In this document: one piece after another, positions 6,989-15,018 of the stretch
Position numbering within the stretch: position 1 is the stretch's first letter
Layout of the letters: each line of letters begins with the position of its first letter
NCBI GenBank assembly: GCA_031425695.1
Contig: JANPJV010000279.1
Span: forward strand, 1 to 31,605
Direction: 5' to 3'
Length of the DNA: 31,605 nt
Origin: JANPJV01 sp031425695
Lineage (GTDB): Bacteria; Pseudomonadota; Gammaproteobacteria; Xanthomonadales; SZUA-5
Made by a program: the position numbers and the translations under genes
The notes under the pieces: generated by a model
What the model saw: the letters and a program-made list of their open reading frames with translations, nothing else
What the model was told of the DNA's origin: nothing
The model's database searches: none

Positions 6989-7690
6989 CTACTTCTTGCC
7001 CGACCGTCCCGCAGCCTTTGGCGCAGCCTTGCCACTGCCTGCTTTGGCACTGCTGGACTTGGCACCACCGGACTTGGGAGCAGCGCTCTTCGCCGGTGCG
7101 GCTTTAGCTGCCGGCTTCGCCGGCGCCGCCTTGGCAGCGGGCTTCGCGGCCGACTTGGCGGCTGCCGGCTTGGCTGCCGGCTTCTTCGCGGCGGCGGATT
7201 TTGCCGGGGTCGCCTTCGCAGCTGGTTTGGCCGCAGCTTTCTTTGCAGGCGCCGCCTTGGCCGCGGATTTATTCGCCGGCGCGGCTTTTGCGGCGGGCTT
7301 CGCGGCAGCTTTGGGCTTGGACGCAGCCTTGCGTGCCGGCTTGGCGTTTCCGGTCAGCTCGGCCACCTTGTCCTTGACGGAAGCAACCGCCTTGCTGGCG
7401 CCGGCCTTGGCCGCCTTGACCTGTCCCGCAACCGACTTTTCGACTTTGGCCACGGTCTTGCCGACGCTGCGTGAAACTTCGCCGGCCTTCTTGACCACCG
7501 CGTCCTTGGCTTCGCCGACACTCTTGGCGGCCGCCTTGGCCATGTCTTCCACCTTGTTCTCCGCAGCCACCACCACATCCTTGCCTTCTGCAATCAAGGT
7601 CTCGCCGAGCTTGGCAGCCTTGTCCTTGAGCTCTTCAACTTTGCCCTTGACGCCACTCGCCTTCGCTTTCGATTTGGATTTCGCAGCCAT
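6989..7690 (-). CDS. Histone H1-like Lys/Ala/Pro-rich DNA-binding protein
   Basis: The protein is 233 aa from the ATG at 7690, with GGGAG 8 nt upstream. The N-terminal half (about 1-110) is a charged amphipathic helix with VEELKDKAAKLGETL-type heptads. The C-terminal half is an irregular run of AAKPAAK / AAPAK units with SGK ends, typical of eukaryotic-type H1 tails such as Pseudomonas AlgP and similar bacterial proteins. Such tails bind DNA non-specifically and condense it. The gene is upstream of the secreted protein and nrdJb on the same strand. The repeat-rich tail is prone to length change between strains. Confidence 0.85.
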   Translation of the reverse strand: MAAKSKSKAKASGVKGKVEELKDKAAKLGETLIAEGKDVVVAAENKVEDMAKAAAKSVGEAKDAVVKKAGEVSRSVGKTVAKVEKSVAGQVKAAKAGASKAVASVKDKVAELTGNAKPARKAASKPKAAAKPAAKAAPANKSAAKAAPAKKAAAKPAAKATPAKSAAAKKPAAKPAAAKSAAKPAAKAAPAKPAAKAAPAKSAAPKSGGAKSSSAKAGSGKAAPKAAGRSGKK

Positions 7691-7789
7691 ACGATCCACT
7701 CCCTTCGCAGTGATCCTGGAAATCTGGAAAAGGTCCATCGTGGCCCTTTCCAGATACGCTCAACAAAAAAGTCATTTTTGTTTCGCTTC

Positions 7790-7838
7790 ATCTTGGCCGA
7801 CTTGCGTCGGCCAAGATGGCGGCACATCCATGTGCCGC
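7790..7838. repeat. Two adjacent perfect hairpins downstream of nrdJa
   Basis: A 12-bp stem with loop TTGC (7790-7817) is followed by an 8-bp stem GCGGCACA/TGTGCCGC with loop TCCA (7819-7838). They lie between the nrdJa stop and the H1-like gene. On the minus strand a TTTTTT run appears only about 20 nt after the first stem, so termination is possible but imperfect. Confidence 0.6.
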
Positions 7839-7890
7839 ATGGCCTCTCCGACTCTTTCGGAGCGTGACTGACTTTGGTCCCGCACCTGCA

Positions 7891-10038
7891 TCAGAATTTT
7901 CCGTAATAACCCTCTTTCAGCGCTTCGAACAGGTTGGCGGCGTTGTGCGTCTCGCCGTCATATTCGATCTCTTCGTTGCCCCGCGCTTCGACCAGAGTGC
8001 CATCGTCGAGCTCGAAACGATAGACCGTGTTCTCGAGGTCCTGTTCCTTCACCAGCACGCCCTGGAAGGCCTCGGGATTGAAACGGAAAGTGGTGCAGCC
8101 CTTCAGACCCTGCTTGTGCGCATAGAGATAGATGTCTTTGAAGCGATCGTAGGCGTAATCGGTCGGGACGTTGGCGGTCTTGGAGATCGAGGAATCGACC
8201 CAGCGCTGTGCCGCGGCCTGGATGTCGACGTGGCCCTTGGGACTGATGTCGTCGGCCGCGACGAAATAGTCGGGCAGCTTCTCATCGGTCTTGTCGCTGT
8301 ACGGCATGGCCTTGGCATTGACCAGGTGGCGATAGGCGAGCAGTTCGTAGCTGAAGACCTCGACCTTTTCCTTGCTCTTCTTGCCCTCGCGGATCACGTT
8401 GCGCGAATAGTGGTGCGCGAAGGAGGGCTCGATGCCATTGCTGACGTTGTTGCCGATCGACAGTGAAATGGTGCCCGTGGGTGCGATCGAGGAATGGTGC
8501 GTGAAGCGCGCGCCGACCTCGGCGAGCTCCGCGACCAGATCGGGTACGACGCCAGCCAGACGCTGCATGTAGCGCGAGTACTTGCTGTGCAGCAGGCGAC
8601 CCGGAACGCGGTCGCCGATCGCATGGCCATCGGCGAGCATCTCCGGGCGTTTGCGCAGCATCTCGGCGCTGACTTCGAACTCCTCGGTCATCAACGGCGC
8701 CGGGCCCTTCTCGCGTGCGAGCTCGAGTGCGACTTCCCAGCCCGCGACTGCCATGTCGCGCGAAACGGCATCGGTGAACTCGAGTGAATCGGACGAACCG
8801 TAGCTCATCTTGAGCATGGCCAAGGTCGATCCCAACCCCAGGAAACCCATGCCGTGGCGACGCTTGCGCATGATCTCGTCGCGCTGGCCGGGAAGCGGCA
8901 GGCCGTTGACCTCGACCACGTTGTCGAGCATGCGCGTGAACACGCGCACGACTTCCTTATACTCATCCCAGTCGAAACGGGCGCGCGCGGTGAATGGCTC
9001 GCGCACGAACTTGGTGAGGTTGACCGAGCCGAGCAGACACGAACCATAGGGCGGCAGCGGCTGCTCGCCGCACGGGTTGGTCGCGCGGATGCTCTCGCAC
9101 CACCAGTTGTTGTTCATCTCGTTGACGCGGTCGATCAGGATGAATCCGGGCTCGGCAAAGTCATAGGTCGAGCTCATGATCATTTCCCACAGCCCTTTCG
9201 CGCGAATGCGGCTGTAGACGCGGCAGGCGACCAGGCCGTCGTCGCGACTCACGTAGTTCTCGCGTGTCGGCCATTCGCGCCAGATGATGTTGTGGGTGTC
9301 GGTGAGATCGACTTCGTGCTGTTCCTTGACGTGCACCGGGAACACCAGCGGCCAGTCGGTATCGTTCTCGACCGCGTGGATGAACTCGTCAGTGATCAGC
9401 AGTGACAGGTTGAACTGGCGCAGGCGCCCGTCTTCGCGCTTGGCCTTGATGAATTCCTTGACGTCCGGATGGGCGATGTCGAACGTGCCCATCTGCGCAC
9501 CACGACGGCCACCGGCGCTCGAAACCGTGAAGCACATCTTGTCGTAGATATCCATGAAGCTCAACGGACCGGAGGTGTACGCGCCGGCACCGGAGACGTA
9601 GGCACCACGCGGACGCAGAGTCGAGAACTCGTAGCCAATGCCGCAGCCGGCCTTCAAGGTCAAGCCCGCCTCGTGGACCTTGCCCAGGATGTCGTCCATC
9701 GAATCGCCGATGGTCCCGGAGACCGTGCAGTTGATCGTGCTGGTCGCCGGCTTGTGGTCGAGCGCGCCGGCGTTGGAGGTGATGCGTCCCGCCGGGATCG
9801 CACCACGCCGCAGTGCCCAGACGAATCGCTCGTTCCAGTAGGCGCGCTTCTCGGGGTTGACCTCGGCGTCGCTCAGGGCGCGTGCGATGCGCTTGAAGCT
9901 GTCGTCGATGGTGCGATCGATCGGGTCGCCATTCTTCGCCTTGAGGCGATATTTCTTGTCCCAGATATCCTGGGAGGCTGGCTGCAGTGGAATGTCCACA
10001 ATGTCGTTACGAACCGCTTCGAGACGAACGGTGCTCAT
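7891..10038 (-). CDS. nrdJa: Adenosylcobalamin-dependent (class II) ribonucleotide reductase catalytic part NrdJa
   Basis: The protein is 715 aa. It reduces ribonucleotides to deoxyribonucleotides using a cobalamin-derived thiyl radical and works with or without oxygen. Key residues are visible: Cys104 (STINCTVSG) as one half of the redox disulfide, the catalytic motif Asn321-Pro-Cys323-Gly-Glu325, and Cys334 (SCLLGSVNL), spaced 11 from Cys323 as in the Thermotoga enzyme. Later motifs GTISLSIGNNVSNGIEPSF also fit. The C-terminal tail with thioredoxin-reactive cysteines is missing because it is encoded separately as nrdJb (5534-6298). The ATG at 10038 has GGGAGG 9 nt upstream. Paired NrdR boxes lie 75-122 bp upstream. 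No cobalamin riboswitch pattern was recognised. Confidence 0.95.
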   Translation of the reverse strand: MSTVRLEAVRNDIVDIPLQPASQDIWDKKYRLKAKNGDPIDRTIDDSFKRIARALSDAEVNPEKRAYWNERFVWALRRGAIPAGRITSNAGALDHKPATSTINCTVSGTIGDSMDDILGKVHEAGLTLKAGCGIGYEFSTLRPRGAYVSGAGAYTSGPLSFMDIYDKMCFTVSSAGGRRGAQMGTFDIAHPDVKEFIKAKREDGRLRQFNLSLLITDEFIHAVENDTDWPLVFPVHVKEQHEVDLTDTHNIIWREWPTRENYVSRDDGLVACRVYSRIRAKGLWEMIMSSTYDFAEPGFILIDRVNEMNNNWWCESIRATNPCGEQPLPPYGSCLLGSVNLTKFVREPFTARARFDWDEYKEVVRVFTRMLDNVVEVNGLPLPGQRDEIMRKRRHGMGFLGLGSTLAMLKMSYGSSDSLEFTDAVSRDMAVAGWEVALELAREKGPAPLMTEEFEVSAEMLRKRPEMLADGHAIGDRVPGRLLHSKYSRYMQRLAGVVPDLVAELAEVGARFTHHSSIAPTGTISLSIGNNVSNGIEPSFAHHYSRNVIREGKKSKEKVEVFSYELLAYRHLVNAKAMPYSDKTDEKLPDYFVAADDISPKGHVDIQAAAQRWVDSSISKTANVPTDYAYDRFKDIYLYAHKQGLKGCTTFRFNPEAFQGVLVKEQDLENTVYRFELDDGTLVEARGNEEIEYDGETHNAANLFEALKEGYYGKF

Positions 10039-10112
10039 TCGATAGTGCCTCCCAGGCTTGGCGCGTTTTTCTTATTGGTCTTTTTTGAGGTGTAGCGTTA
10101 AAACCACACAGA

Positions 10113-10160
10113 TAACTAGCTCTTGGTGCCAGCTCCGGTCCCAACCACTACATCTTGTGG
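10113..10160. promoter_or_regulatory. Pair of NrdR boxes upstream of nrdJa
   Basis: The better box is CCACTACATCTTGTGG (10145-10160), a close match to acaCwAtATaTwGtgt. The second, TAACTAGCTCTTGGTG (10113-10128), agrees with it at 10 of 16 positions. Their spacing of 32 bp, about three helical turns, is the spacing known for NrdR sites. Binding would repress nrdJa when ATP/dATP levels signal enough dNTP. No nrdR gene is in the window. Confidence 0.65.
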
Positions 10161-10300
10161 TGGCACCGGGCGCGAAGTTTGACAGACCCGGCGTTCCCGT
10201 CAAGCACGAAATCAACGGAATGTGACTTCCCGCGCGGCCTTCCGACGAGCGGCGCTCACAGAGAATCACATCGGAGTCGCAGGCGGCAGGGCTTGACCGC

Positions 10301-10368
10301 CACTCGGATCTCATCGCGCCCGGAAGGTTCGGCGACGCCAGACCATCGGGCGCGATGAGATCCGAGTG
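10301..10368. repeat. 22-bp perfect inverted repeat at the 3' end of the GGDEF-EAL gene
   Basis: Arms at 10301-10322 and 10347-10368 are perfectly complementary, with a 24-nt loop that itself holds GGCG/CGCC. It ends 5 bp from the stop codon of the 10373-13321 gene and could act as terminator or 3'-end stabiliser. No T-run follows. Together with the NrdR region it fills the 334-bp gap 10039-10372, which has no gene. Confidence 0.75.
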
Positions 10369-10372
10369 AGCC

Positions 10373-13321
10373 CTACAGCTCTCCTATCGGCTGCGGGTGG
10401 GAGAACAGGAAGCCCTGGCCGAGGGAGCAGCCGAGATCCTGGAGGGCCTGGTGCTGGAGCGAGGTTTCGATGCCTTCGCCGATCACTTCAAGGCCCAGTG
10501 AATCGGCGAGCGCCTTGATCGCGCGTACGACTGCGGCGCTGCCGCCCTGGCCGCCGGGCAGCAGTTCGGCGACGAAGGAGCGATCGATCTTGAGTGAGTG
10601 GATCGGGAAGCGGTGCAGGTAGCTCAAGGACGAATAGCCGGTGCCGAAATCATCGATCTGTACCAGCACGCCGGCGGCTCGCAATCGTTCCAGCAGGTAG
10701 CGCACGTGGTCGGGATTGTCGAGGAGAGCGCCCTCGGTGACCTCCAGGCGCACCCGGTTCGGCGCCACCCCATTGGACTCGATCAACTTGAGCACGTCCT
10801 TGTCGAAATCCGGCGCGCGCAGCTGGCGGGCGGAGACATTGATGCTGACGTAGGCATCCCGCTGCGGCAGGCGGCGCACGTCGCGACAGGCCATCGCGAA
10901 CATCTGCCAGTCGATCTGCTCGATGCTGCCGTTATCCTCGGCGACGCTCAGGAAATCCCCGGGCAGCAGCAACCCGCGCTCGGCATGGCGCCAGCGCAGC
11001 AGCGCCTCGTAGCCGATTACAGCCCCATCGGAGAGGCGCACGATGGTCTGGAAGAACGGCTCGAACTCGTCACGCAGCAGCGCCCGGCGCAGGTCGCCCT
11101 CGAGGTCGAGCACGCGCAGCGCCTCGGCGCGCAGCTGCTCGTCGAACAGCTCGACGCGCTGGCGACCCTGGGCCTTGGCGCGATACATGGCGACATCCGC
11201 ATCACGCAGCAATTCTTCCGAGCGCGTATAGCGCGGATGCGAAAAGGCAATGCCGATGCTGGCCGAGGTGTAGAGCTCCTTGCCGTCGATGCGCATCGGC
11301 TCGGACAGCGCGGCGATCAGGCGTTCGGCGACGAAATGCGCGCGGTCCGGGTGATGCACGTCCTCGAGCAGGATCGCGAACTCGTCGCCCCCGAGACGGG
11401 CGACGGTGTCCGGCTCGCGCACCGCGGTGGCCAGGCGCGCCGCCGCGTGCTTCAGCAGTTCGTCGCCGACCAGGTGGCCGACGCTGTCGTTGATCACCTT
11501 GAAGCGATCGAGATCCAGGAACAGCACCGCGAACCCGTGGGCCGCGTCGGCCTGGTAGCGCGCCAGTGCACGGCTCAGCCGATCCAGCAGCAGGGTGCGG
11601 TTGGGAAGACCGGTCAAGGTGTCGTGCAGCGCCTGGTGCTTGAGGGTGTCCTCGATGCGCTCGCGCTCGACCATCTGGTCGGTGAGCTCGCGATTGGCCA
11701 CCGCAAGCTCGTGGGTACGCGCGGTGACGCGCTGTTCGAGCTCGCTGTAGGCCAGTCGCAGCGATTCCTGGGCGCGCTTGCGCTCGAGCCCATTGGCGAT
11801 GTGGTAGGCAACGAAGGTCAGCAGTTCCTGGTCGCGCTCGGTAAATGGCAGGTCGGCGGCATAGCTCTGCACCGCCAGGACGCCGACCGTGCGCTCGTCG
11901 CAGATCAATGGCACTCCCAGCCAATAGACGGAGCGCGGGCCGAAGCTCTGGACTTCGCCGCGCGCCGCCAGGTCCTCGATCGCGAGCCGGTCGGCCAGCA
12001 GCACGGTACCGGTGCGCAACACATATTCGGTCAGGCCCTTGGCCAGCCGTCGGCGCACGCGCCGGGAGTCGAGTTCGTCAACGGAATAGGGGAATTCGAG
12101 CTCGCTGCCGTCGGCGCTCAGCAGGGCAATGTAGAAGTTGCGCGCATACAGCAGCTCGCCAACGATCACGTGCACCGCGGCGTAGAACCCCTCGAGGCTC
12201 TCGGCCGTGCTCGAACGCTCGGCAATCGCATACAGCGCGGCCTGCAGCCGTTCGCCGCGCTGCCTTTCGGCGACCTCGAGCTGCAGCTCGCGGTTGCGCT
12301 CCTCGATCTCGGAGGTGCGCTCAACGACGCGGCGCTCCAGGTCCTCCTGGGCCTGCTTGCGCTCGAGTGCCGTCAGGATGTGCTGGGCCACGTAGGTCAG
12401 GAGTGCCTGGTCGTCATCGTTGAAGCGATGTTCCTCGAGGTAGCTCTGCACCACGATCGCCCCGCGCACCACGCCGCCGCCGATGAGCGGGACGCCGAGC
12501 CAGTCGATGCTGTCGGGGCCCAGGTTGACATCGCGGCGCACGCCCATGCTTGCGCGAATGGCGTCCGAGGGTCCGCGCTGGGGGCGGCCGCTGCGGATCA
12601 GGCCCAGCGTCAGGCTGTTGGGAATGGCCGACGCCGGGATCGCAATGCCCGCCTGCGGCCGGGCGCCGTCCTCGGTATCGGCAAAGTAGAGGAAGCGCAG
12701 CATCTCGGTTGCGCTTTCATAGAGGACGATCAGGAAGTTCTCGGCATACATGAGCTCGCCGATCACGCCATGCACTTGGCGCAGCATGTCCGGCATTTCG
12801 AGGTCCGAACTGGCCATGTTGGCGATCGCAAACAGCGCACGCTGCACGCGCTCGGCGCGCTCGAGCCGGTCGACCGCGCGCGACAGCGTCGTCAATTCGG
12901 AGAGGCGTCCAGCGGCGGCGGCCACGTCGTCGAGGAAGCGCCGCCAGTCCGGCGTGCGCGGGCCGCTACCTTTCGGCCAGGCCAGGGCCACGCGCGGCAG
13001 TGCACCGGTCTGCACCAGAATCTCGGTCTCCAGCAGGCTCTGCCCGCGCGCCCGCGCGGCAGGTGCCGACAACAGCTGGCGCAACCAATTGAACTCGACC
13101 ACGCCGACGGCGCTGGCCGGCGCCACGCGCCAGTTCGGTGTCAGCTCGGCGACACCGATCTGCGACCACAACAGCCCGAGGTGGCTGACACCGAAGCGCC
13201 GGTGGGCTTCGCGTGCGGCCAGCAGGCCCAAGGTCTCGAAATCGCCGACACCGAGCAATTCGCGCAGGAACGGTTCGCCCGCGCCGATTTCGCTTGCCTG
13301 AATCTGGCTGCCCGGTTCCAC
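10373..13321 (-). CDS. GAF-GAF-GGDEF-EAL cyclic-di-GMP signalling protein
   Basis: The preferred GTG start at 13321 gives 982 aa; the open frame extends to 13534 but the extra 71 codons cross a dispersed repeat. Domain order: a short unknown N-terminal region, GAF about 160-310, coiled coil about 330-360, a second GAF about 365-515, coiled coil about 520-560, GGDEF domain with intact GGDEF at 644-648, and EAL domain with EAL at 772-774. Later motifs DDFGTGYSSL, KIDRSF and EGIET are also intact. Both catalytic centres look functional, so it may make or degrade cyclic-di-GMP depending on the ligand or redox state of the GAF domains. No membrane segment is seen, so it is cytoplasmic. It could control motility or biofilm; the ligand is unknown. 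Confidence 0.9.
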   Translation of the reverse strand: MEPGSQIQASEIGAGEPFLRELLGVGDFETLGLLAAREAHRRFGVSHLGLLWSQIGVAELTPNWRVAPASAVGVVEFNWLRQLLSAPAARARGQSLLETEILVQTGALPRVALAWPKGSGPRTPDWRRFLDDVAAAAGRLSELTTLSRAVDRLERAERVQRALFAIANMASSDLEMPDMLRQVHGVIGELMYAENFLIVLYESATEMLRFLYFADTEDGARPQAGIAIPASAIPNSLTLGLIRSGRPQRGPSDAIRASMGVRRDVNLGPDSIDWLGVPLIGGGVVRGAIVVQSYLEEHRFNDDDQALLTYVAQHILTALERKQAQEDLERRVVERTSEIEERNRELQLEVAERQRGERLQAALYAIAERSSTAESLEGFYAAVHVIVGELLYARNFYIALLSADGSELEFPYSVDELDSRRVRRRLAKGLTEYVLRTGTVLLADRLAIEDLAARGEVQSFGPRSVYWLGVPLICDERTVGVLAVQSYAADLPFTERDQELLTFVAYHIANGLERKRAQESLRLAYSELEQRVTARTHELAVANRELTDQMVERERIEDTLKHQALHDTLTGLPNRTLLLDRLSRALARYQADAAHGFAVLFLDLDRFKVINDSVGHLVGDELLKHAAARLATAVREPDTVARLGGDEFAILLEDVHHPDRAHFVAERLIAALSEPMRIDGKELYTSASIGIAFSHPRYTRSEELLRDADVAMYRAKAQGRQRVELFDEQLRAEALRVLDLEGDLRRALLRDEFEPFFQTIVRLSDGAVIGYEALLRWRHAERGLLLPGDFLSVAEDNGSIEQIDWQMFAMACRDVRRLPQRDAYVSINVSARQLRAPDFDKDVLKLIESNGVAPNRVRLEVTEGALLDNPDHVRYLLERLRAAGVLVQIDDFGTGYSSLSYLHRFPIHSLKIDRSFVAELLPGGQGGSAAVVRAIKALADSLGLEVIGEGIETSLQHQALQDLGCSLGQGFLFSHPQPIGEL

Positions 13322-13374
13322 GCCCTGCCCTGATGCCGCCTCTCTGCCGTGCAGTGTGCCACGATTGGTCTTTG

Positions 13375-13491
13375 GCGCAGATTCTCCTGCGCAGAATCCG
13401 CGCCGGATTTCGCTGATCGCCCGCGGAGCAAAAACGTGGTTTTTGCTGCGCGATGGCCAGGCGCTCCGAGGGAGCAAAAGCGGCACTGTTG
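13375..13491. repeat. Dispersed two-hairpin repeat, copy A
   Basis: It contains GATTCT/AGAATC (13380-13398) and AGCAAAAA/TTTTTGCT (13427-13447) stem-loops. The same order of blocks is found at 14726-14821 with about a 20-bp deletion. Copies A and B flank cysK. Copy A lies just upstream of the likely start of the GGDEF-EAL gene, which argues against the longer reading of that protein. The remainder up to the cysK start (13492-13771) shows only a promoter candidate. Confidence 0.7.
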
Positions 13492-13695
13492 GAGTGCGGC
13501 GCCCGGTGCCGCACGCCATGGCAATCCAGGGCACATCACGCGTTTCCTTCCTGCTGAAGGCCCCTCAGCTCATGGCGCTTTCTCATAAGCAAACGCCGGC
13601 CGAGAACACGTGTCGTGTTTGGTCGCGCTACTGCGTTGATTCCAGGAGTGCGTTCGGAAAGGCGCCCGTACTCCAACCGATCGTCAGCCAGGATC

Positions 13696-13725
13696 TTGTA
13701 CGGTGCCGCCAGTAGCCAGTATTAA
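13696..13725 (+). promoter_or_regulatory. Candidate sigma-70 promoter for cysK
   Basis: TTGTAC (13696-13701) and TATTAA (13720-13725) are separated by 18 bp, about 50 bp before the cysK start. The match is fair and the location is right, but no experimental support exists. Confidence 0.3.
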
Positions 13726-13771
13726 CGGACTGCTGCAGCATGCACGTCCAGGCCATTTCAGGGAGACCGTC

Positions 13772-14710
13772 GTGATCTACCAGAGCATCGTCGAAACCAT
13801 TGGCAACACGCCGGTCGTCCGCATCAACCGGATGGCGCCGGCCGGCATCGAGATGTACGTGAAGATCGAGGCCTTCAATCCTGGGGCTTCGGTGAAGGAC
13901 CGCCTGGCCTGGGCGATCATCCAGGACGCCGAGCGCAGCGGCGCGCTGAAGCCCGGGCAGACGGTGGTCGAGGCGACCAGCGGCAACACTGGTATTGCGT
14001 TGGCCATGGTCTGTGCGGCGCGCGGCTATCCCTTCGTCGCGCTGATGGTCGAGACCTTCTCGATCGAGCGCCGCAAGATTATGCGCGGGCTCGGGGCCAA
14101 GGTGATCCTGACGCCTGCTGCCGAGCGCGGAACCGGCATGGTCAGGCGCGCCCAGGAACTGGCCGCCCAGCACGGCTGGTTCCTCGCGCGGCAGTTCGAG
14201 AACGAAGCCAATCCCGCCTACCACCGCAACACCACCGGCCCGGAAATCTTGCGCGATTTTGCCGATCGGCGGCTCGACTATTTCGTCGCTGGCTGGGGCA
14301 CTGGCGGTACGCTGACCGGCGTCAGCCAGGTTTTGAAAGTCGCGCGCCCCGAGGTTCGCGTGGTCACCTGCGAGCCGGCTGGCGCTTCGCTGCTGGCGGG
14401 CAAGCCCTGGGCGCCCCACAAGATCCAGGGTTGGACGCCGGATTTCGTCCCGGCCGTGCTCGACCGCAGCAGCTTCCACGAAAATGTTCCGGTGGACGAT
14501 CTCGTCGCCCGCGACACCGCGCGCGCGCTCGCCGCGCAGGAAGGCATCTTCGTCGGCATCTCCTCCGGTGCCACCTTCGCTGCCGCCCTCGACGTCGCCC
14601 GCCGCGCCGAGCCCGGCAGCGTCATCCTGGCCATGCTCCCCGACACCGGCGAGCGCTACTTGTCGACCATCCTCTTTGAAGGCGTCAATGAAGGATCGGA
14701 TGAGATTTGA
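13772..14710 (+). CDS. cysK: Cysteine synthase A (O-acetylserine sulfhydrylase)
   Basis: The protein is 312 aa from the GTG at 13772, which has GGGAG 6 nt upstream; a longer in-frame reading from 13703 lacks a ribosome site. It is a PLP fold-type II enzyme that makes cysteine from O-acetylserine and sulfide. The Schiff-base lysine is Lys42 in NPGASVKDR. The substrate loop TSGNTGIAL, the phosphate-binding GTGGTLTG and the C-terminal PDTGERYLST are intact. The length suits CysK rather than the longer CBS. The nearest family alternative is CysM. It is flanked by copies of a dispersed repeat and appears monocistronic. Confidence 0.9.
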   Translation: MIYQSIVETIGNTPVVRINRMAPAGIEMYVKIEAFNPGASVKDRLAWAIIQDAERSGALKPGQTVVEATSGNTGIALAMVCAARGYPFVALMVETFSIERRKIMRGLGAKVILTPAAERGTGMVRRAQELAAQHGWFLARQFENEANPAYHRNTTGPEILRDFADRRLDYFVAGWGTGGTLTGVSQVLKVARPEVRVVTCEPAGASLLAGKPWAPHKIQGWTPDFVPAVLDRSSFHENVPVDDLVARDTARALAAQEGIFVGISSGATFAAALDVARRAEPGSVILAMLPDTGERYLSTILFEGVNEGSDEI

Positions 14711-14725
14711 TCGTCAGAGTTTTCG

Positions 14726-14821
14726 GAGCAGTTTCTCCTGTGGAGAATCTGCGCCGGGCTGGTGCTCGCCCGGGGAGCAAAAACGTGGCTTTTGCTGCGC
14801 GACGGCCACTTGGCACTGTTG
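14726..14821. repeat. Dispersed two-hairpin repeat, copy B
   Basis: It begins 15 nt after the cysK stop. It has the TTCTCC..GGAGAA-type stem and the block GGAGCAAAAACGTGGCTTTT with its AGCAAAA/TTTTGCT hairpin, in the same order as copy A (13375-13491). About 20 bp in the right part of copy A is absent. It may help end cysK transcription. Confidence 0.7.
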
Positions 14822-14826
14822 ATTTT

Positions 14827-14912
14827 GCTTTGGTGGTTCTGCGCTGCGCGCGGACGCTTTTGCTTTGACAGGAAAGGCGTCCGCGCATGGCGCAGACCCA
14901 CCGAGCCAAAGC
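14827..14912. repeat. Imperfect long palindrome downstream of cysK
   Basis: Arms at 14827-14857 and 14877-14912 pair as GCTTTGG/CCAAAGC, GGTGG/CCACC, CTGCGC/GCGCAG and GCGCGGACGC/GCGTCCGCGC with small bulges. The loop is 19 nt. It is directly next to copy B and unlike it in sequence. Together they fill the 308-bp gap 14711-15018, which otherwise shows no gene. Confidence 0.65.
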
Positions 14913-15018
14913 GATTGAGGGTCAGCGCACAGCTGAGATCCGCCAAAAGCGAATGTGCCAGCGAGGCATACTGGACCCAGCCGCCAACTTCAGCGGCTCA
15001 AACAAACTGGAGAGCTCC

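Noticed and set aside
10039..10300. Cobalamin riboswitch ahead of nrdJa
   Set aside because: I could not find a B12-box-like sequence or the expected long leader pattern; NrdR boxes explain the conserved-looking part better.
10598..13333. A 911-codon open frame antisense to the GGDEF-EAL gene
   Set aside because: The protein has no recognisable motif and mirrors the codon pattern of the opposite gene, which has intact GAF, GGDEF and EAL domains.
13322..13534. N-terminal 71-codon extension of the GGDEF-EAL protein
   Set aside because: It passes through a dispersed repeat whose other copy is intergenic, and the translated part has no domain-like character.
14887..15018. Longer N-terminus of the small acidic secreted protein
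   Set aside because: The upstream part is encoded within a palindromic repeat, and the ATG at 15019 has a strong ribosome site and starts a typical signal peptide.
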